Assembly (NCBI GenBank): GCA_045657205.1
Contig: JAZOSS010000079.1
Coordinates: 1-18,176 of the forward strand
From: RGIG7213 sp045657205
Lineage (GTDB): Bacteria; Bacillota; Clostridia; Oscillospirales; CAG-272
Length of the DNA stretch: 18,176 nucleotides
Direction of reading: 5' to 3'
Made by a program: the position numbers and the translations under genes
Shown here: positions 16,450 to 18,176 of the stretch, piece after piece
How the letters are laid out: the number at the start of each line of letters is the position of its first letter
Numbering within the stretch: the first letter of the stretch is position 1
The notes under the pieces: model-generated
Databases searched by the model: none
What the model was told of the DNA's origin: nothing
What the model saw: only the letters and a program-made list of their open reading frames with translations

Positions 16450-16680
16450 TTATATAAATATGATCCAAATTAACTTTGATACAATATGGCATCCGCCATT
16501 CAGTAAAAAACATCTTAATACGATCATAGGAGACAGCCCCGGCGTTGTAGCGGTGACAGGCAGATGACCGACAGCAAATAAAAGAGCGGTGATAATATTG
16601 GCAGTGATAAGAGCACACGTTTGCGGGCGTTCATTTATGGCTTTATAAACTGTTTCATAAACACCTCTGCAAAGACGTAT
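16450..16680 (-). pseudogene. Decayed CPBP (Abi/CAAX-type) glutamic intramembrane protease fragment
   Basis: The minus-strand translation contains ITALLFAVGHLPVT (around 16590-16552) and then LSPMIVLRCFLLNGG (to 16492). This matches the second and third conserved blocks of CPBP proteases (typically I-S-A-L-L-F-x-x-x-H-L-P, then x-x-x-L-x-x-F-L-L-N-G). The expected E-E-x-x-x-R motif is absent in this frame, but the neighbouring frame at 16670-16653 reads A-E-V-F-M-K at about the right distance. This suggests one frameshift plus loss of the catalytic Glu and Arg. The frame has no start with a ribosome binding site and stops at 16450, without the usual G-I-x-F-G-x-L-Y-W segment and final helix. 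CPBP proteins process prenylated or peptide substrates or act in bacteriocin immunity. Called by eye. Confidence 0.62.
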
Positions 16681-16700
16681 GAAAAAAATATGATATTGCC

Positions 16701-16739
16701 GGTACTGAAAACGGGAGCGCACTCCTTACATTCAATACC
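16701..16739 (-). other. Compound inverted repeat downstream of the XRE gene
   Basis: GGTACTGAA (16701-16709) pairs with TTCAATACC (16731-16739) with one wobble, and between them GGAG/CTCC forms a second small stem. It begins about 43 bases after the XRE stop on the minus strand. A T-run follows only after a further 12 bases or so, so this is at best a weak terminator. Confidence 0.4.
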
Positions 16740-16781
16740 GACAACATCATATATTACGATGCGCCTATTAAATATTGTAAT

Positions 16782-17390
16782 TTACTTCTTAAATACTTTT
16801 TTACACCAGGTGCGTTTGTTGCATTTGGGACACTTCAAGTACCGAGTCGTACCTCTATGCATCGCATTAAGCGCCTGTGTATAGGTAGGTACGATCTCGT
16901 AACCGCAATTTTTGCACTTATAAGCACCAACGCTTACCTCAAGCTTCAATGCGTAGAAGCACGGTATTAAAAAGACCACGCAGAGTGCAAGTATTGCAAC
17001 GAGCATTCCGGGACCCTCGGGCATAAAAAATGCGATAGCCGCAAGACCTCCGATCAATCCAATGATACTCACTGCCATGATCGCCCACATTGCATTCCAA
17101 ATAGTTTTGTTTTTCTTCTCTAATTCTTTTGCCATATCAAGCAAAAGCTGTTCGTTTTTCTGATTATCGTTTTCCATATTGATTTCCTCCCCGCTTAATA
17201 ATTCGTTTACGCTGATACCAAGAATATCACACAGCTCAAGCATGATCGAAGTATCGGGCATCGCTATGCCTCGTTCCCACTTTGATACGGCTTTGTCTGT
17301 GATACCGAGCTTTTCGGAAAGCTGTACTTGCGTTAAGTGTTTCTGTTTTCTGCACTCGGCAATAAATTTTCCTATTTTCAACTGATCCAT
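16782..17390 (-). CDS. XRE-family regulator with two transmembrane helices and a C-terminal zinc ribbon
   Basis: A 202-residue protein. Residues 5-68 are an HTH_3/XRE DNA-binding domain (KIGKFIAECRKQKHLTQVQL, then KLGITDKAVSKWERG). A coiled or polar linker (70-97) follows, then two hydrophobic helices (about 98-123 and 127-150). The C-terminus holds four cysteines as C159-x2-C162 and C187-x2-C190, a zinc-ribbon-like pair, with another cysteine at 196. The layout predicts a membrane-tethered regulator with both ends cytoplasmic. The zinc ribbon could sense metal or redox state or mediate contacts; this is inference. The frame extends to an ATG at 17408, but the ATG at 17390 has AAAGGAGG six bases upstream and lies downstream of the predicted -10 box, so it is the better start. 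A double dyad lies just upstream. Confidence 0.88.
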   Translation of the reverse strand: MDQLKIGKFIAECRKQKHLTQVQLSEKLGITDKAVSKWERGIAMPDTSIMLELCDILGISVNELLSGEEINMENDNQKNEQLLLDMAKELEKKNKTIWNAMWAIMAVSIIGLIGGLAAIAFFMPEGPGMLVAILALCVVFLIPCFYALKLEVSVGAYKCKNCGYEIVPTYTQALNAMHRGTTRYLKCPKCNKRTWCKKVFKK

Positions 17391-17410
17391 AGTTGCCTCC
17401 TTTCGCATAC

Positions 17411-17439
17411 AGTATAACCTATATCACAATTAAAGTACA
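17411..17439 (-). promoter_or_regulatory. Probable promoter of the XRE gene, weak -35
   Basis: Minus strand TATACT (17416-17411) is a good -10 box; at 17 bases upstream the hexamer is GTGTAC (17439-17434), a poor -35. The leader would be about 14 bases, just enough for the ribosome binding site. A weak -35 next to dyads fits a regulated or self-controlled promoter. Confidence 0.55.
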
Positions 17440-17441
17440 CA

Positions 17442-17478
17442 TACCAATGGTTTAGTAGGGAGAAATAAACCGTTGGTA
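17442..17478. promoter_or_regulatory. Candidate operator: 13-base inverted repeat upstream of the XRE gene
   Basis: TACCAATGGTTTA (17442-17454) and TAAACCGTTGGTA (17466-17478) are inverted repeats with one mismatch, 11 bases apart. Each arm contains its own small palindrome: ACCAATGGT (centre 17448) and ACCGTTGGT (centre 17473), 25 bases centre to centre. This looks like two dimer sites for an HTH protein, most simply the adjacent XRE regulator. Ten bases further on, TTGACGTCAA (17488-17497) is another perfect palindrome. Confidence 0.55.
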
Positions 17479-17497
17479 GAGTAAAAATTGACGTCAA

Positions 17498-17749
17498 ATA
17501 CTTATTAAACTGATTATATCAAAAATTTTTAAACTTTTCCACGTTGTTCAAGCCCTTCCTGTGAGTTGTTTTCGGTTTAAGATATCATTTACTTCATAAA
17601 AAAAACAACTGTAGCCGTGATACACACGTGTTTTTATACGGATATATATGCGGTGCTCGAACGCGTAACCGTCTCGAGCGGCGACCGCACGGTCTATTCA
17701 TCGAAGAACGGCAGCAAGATAACGGTTATGCTTTGAGAGTAAATAGAAA
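17498..17749. other. Gene-poor stretch with a GC-rich hairpin
   Basis: No convincing gene. TGCGGT-G-CTCGA (17649-17660) pairs with TCGAG (17674-17678) and ACCGCA (17684-17689), a two-part stem clearly more GC-rich than its surroundings. AGTTGTTTT (17564-17572) and AAAACAACT (17602-17610) are inverted repeats with a wide loop. A plus-strand ORF (17628-17861) crosses the hairpin and the terminator at 17750, so I do not accept it. The region could hold a small RNA or the remains of a lost gene. Confidence 0.35.
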
Positions 17750-17797
17750 AAGTCCCCGAACAACACCCAGGTATAATGCTGTTCGGGAACTTTTGTG
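17750..17797 (-). terminator. Terminator downstream of the short ORF at 17807-18034
   Basis: On the minus strand a 14-pair stem with one mismatch (17779-17792 with 17750-17763, core TCCCGAACA/TGTTCGGGG) is followed by TTTTTCTATTT. It starts 15 bases past the stop codon of the ORF, which supports transcription in that direction. Confidence 0.85.
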
Positions 17798-17806
17798 GTT
17801 ATGTTT

Positions 17807-18034
17807 TTATTCCACTATTTCGAAAGATTCTTTTAATTCTCTTTCTTTTTTCATAATCTGATCAAACATCTTGTCAAGAGCAGCAAAAATAATATTGCCC
17901 TCATCCATATCTTCTGGCAAGATCTCGTCACTCTTAACGGTAATCGTGCCGCATTTGAATACTGTTCTCCACTGCCAAGTTTCCTTTAAGGGCTTTGTGC
18001 CCAACGAGCACCGCTCGTCGTGCTCATAACCCAA
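17807..18034 (-). CDS. Hypothetical short protein, start unclear (possibly 5'-truncated remnant)
   Basis: A 75-residue frame beginning at a TTG, with a mixed hydrophilic composition that looks like protein: WQWRTVFKCGTITVKSDE, then an acidic stretch (LPEDMDEGNIIF), then a C-terminal amphipathic helix rich in Lys and Glu (DKMFDQIMKKERELKESF). I do not recognise a family. No ATG or GTG is available in frame before residue 42, and only a distant GAGAGTGAG lies upstream of the TTG. The frame stays open without a start to a TAG near 18104, reading through a terminator-like hairpin. Together with the good downstream terminator this suggests either a TTG-started small gene or the 3' remnant of a longer gene cut by rearrangement. 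Confidence 0.4.
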   Translation of the reverse strand: MGYEHDERCSLGTKPLKETWQWRTVFKCGTITVKSDEILPEDMDEGNIIFAALDKMFDQIMKKERELKESFEIVE

Positions 18035-18072
18035 AGTGAAGATGCAATTCTCACTCTCGGAATGGATTAAAA

Positions 18073-18102
18073 CGAAAAACCACCCATTCGGGTGGTTTTC
18101 GT
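18073..18102. terminator. Strong terminator-like hairpin, bidirectional
   Basis: AAAACCACCC (18076-18085) and GGGTGGTTTT (18090-18099) form a perfect ten-pair stem with a four-base loop. On the minus strand it is followed by TTTTTCGTTTT, on the plus strand by TTTTCGTTC. On the minus strand it would end a transcript coming from beyond the right edge of the window. Confidence 0.8.
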
Positions 18103-18176
18103 TCTAACTGGCAAGTTGCACCGATTTAGATATCGGTATTAAAACAATTCGATAAATTCCAATTTGTTAAATTATT

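Noticed and set aside
16352..16567. Plus-strand ORF of 71 codons upstream of the acyltransferase
   Set aside because: It overlaps the CPBP-like minus-strand remnant, which shows recognisable motifs, while this frame does not.
17628..17861. Plus-strand ORF of 77 codons
   Set aside because: It crosses a GC-rich hairpin and a clear minus-strand terminator and ends antisense to the short minus ORF; no ribosome binding site seen.
1..18176. CRISPR arrays, tRNA/rRNA genes, insertion sequences, prophage genes
   Set aside because: I saw no regularly spaced direct repeats, no tRNA-like cloverleaf arms, and no transposase, integrase or phage structural motifs in any translated frame.

Overview
This window looks like a chromosomal segment of a low-to-mid-GC (low 40s % by eye) anaerobic Firmicute of class Clostridia, most likely a gut or rumen Oscillospirales/Ruminococcaceae-type bacterium. 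The evidence is a BspA-like leucine-rich-repeat protein ending in a type I dockerin, an IspH reductase fused to ribosomal protein S1 domains (an arrangement known mainly from Clostridia), canonical TTGACA-17-TATAAT promoters, GGAGG-type ribosome binding sites, and short gaps holding hairpin-plus-T-run terminators. No rRNA, tRNA, CRISPR array, insertion sequence or prophage gene was seen.

Layout. Bases 1-1398 (+) are the 3' part of a secreted LRR/Ig-like/dockerin protein, closed by a terminator. Bases 1679-8207 (-) form one tight six-gene operon, transcribed right to left: asd, an RpiR/SIS regulator, a YhiN-type flavoprotein, cmk, plsC and the ispH-S1 fusion. It starts at a consensus promoter (8327-8355), has an mRNA leader with inverted repeats, and ends at a terminator near 1640-1670. 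The genes cover diaminopimelate/lysine/threonine supply (asd), nucleotide salvage (cmk), phospholipid synthesis (plsC), isoprenoids (ispH) and translation (S1 domains). Bases 8511-8891 (-) hold a YegP/DUF1508 protein, 8995-10599 (-) a beta-CASP metallo-beta-lactamase-fold protein, and 10778-13060 (-) a large five-helix membrane protein with a probable beta-propeller ectodomain. Each has its own promoter.

Bases 13547-14842 (+) encode a CPA2-type cation/proton antiporter, which converges on a condensation-domain-like acyltransferase (14988-16244, -) at a shared bidirectional terminator. To the right is a decayed CPBP intramembrane protease (about 16450-16680, -), then a membrane-tethered XRE regulator with a zinc ribbon (16782-17390, -) behind a striking double dyad. 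The last stretch is gene-poor with one doubtful short ORF (17807-18034, -).

Most of the window is ordinary core genome. The best leads are the asd leader, the XRE regulator with its paired dyads beside a degraded protease gene, the nested dyads upstream of the antiporter, and the unassigned membrane/propeller protein. I do not see convincing evidence for a wholly new multi-gene system.
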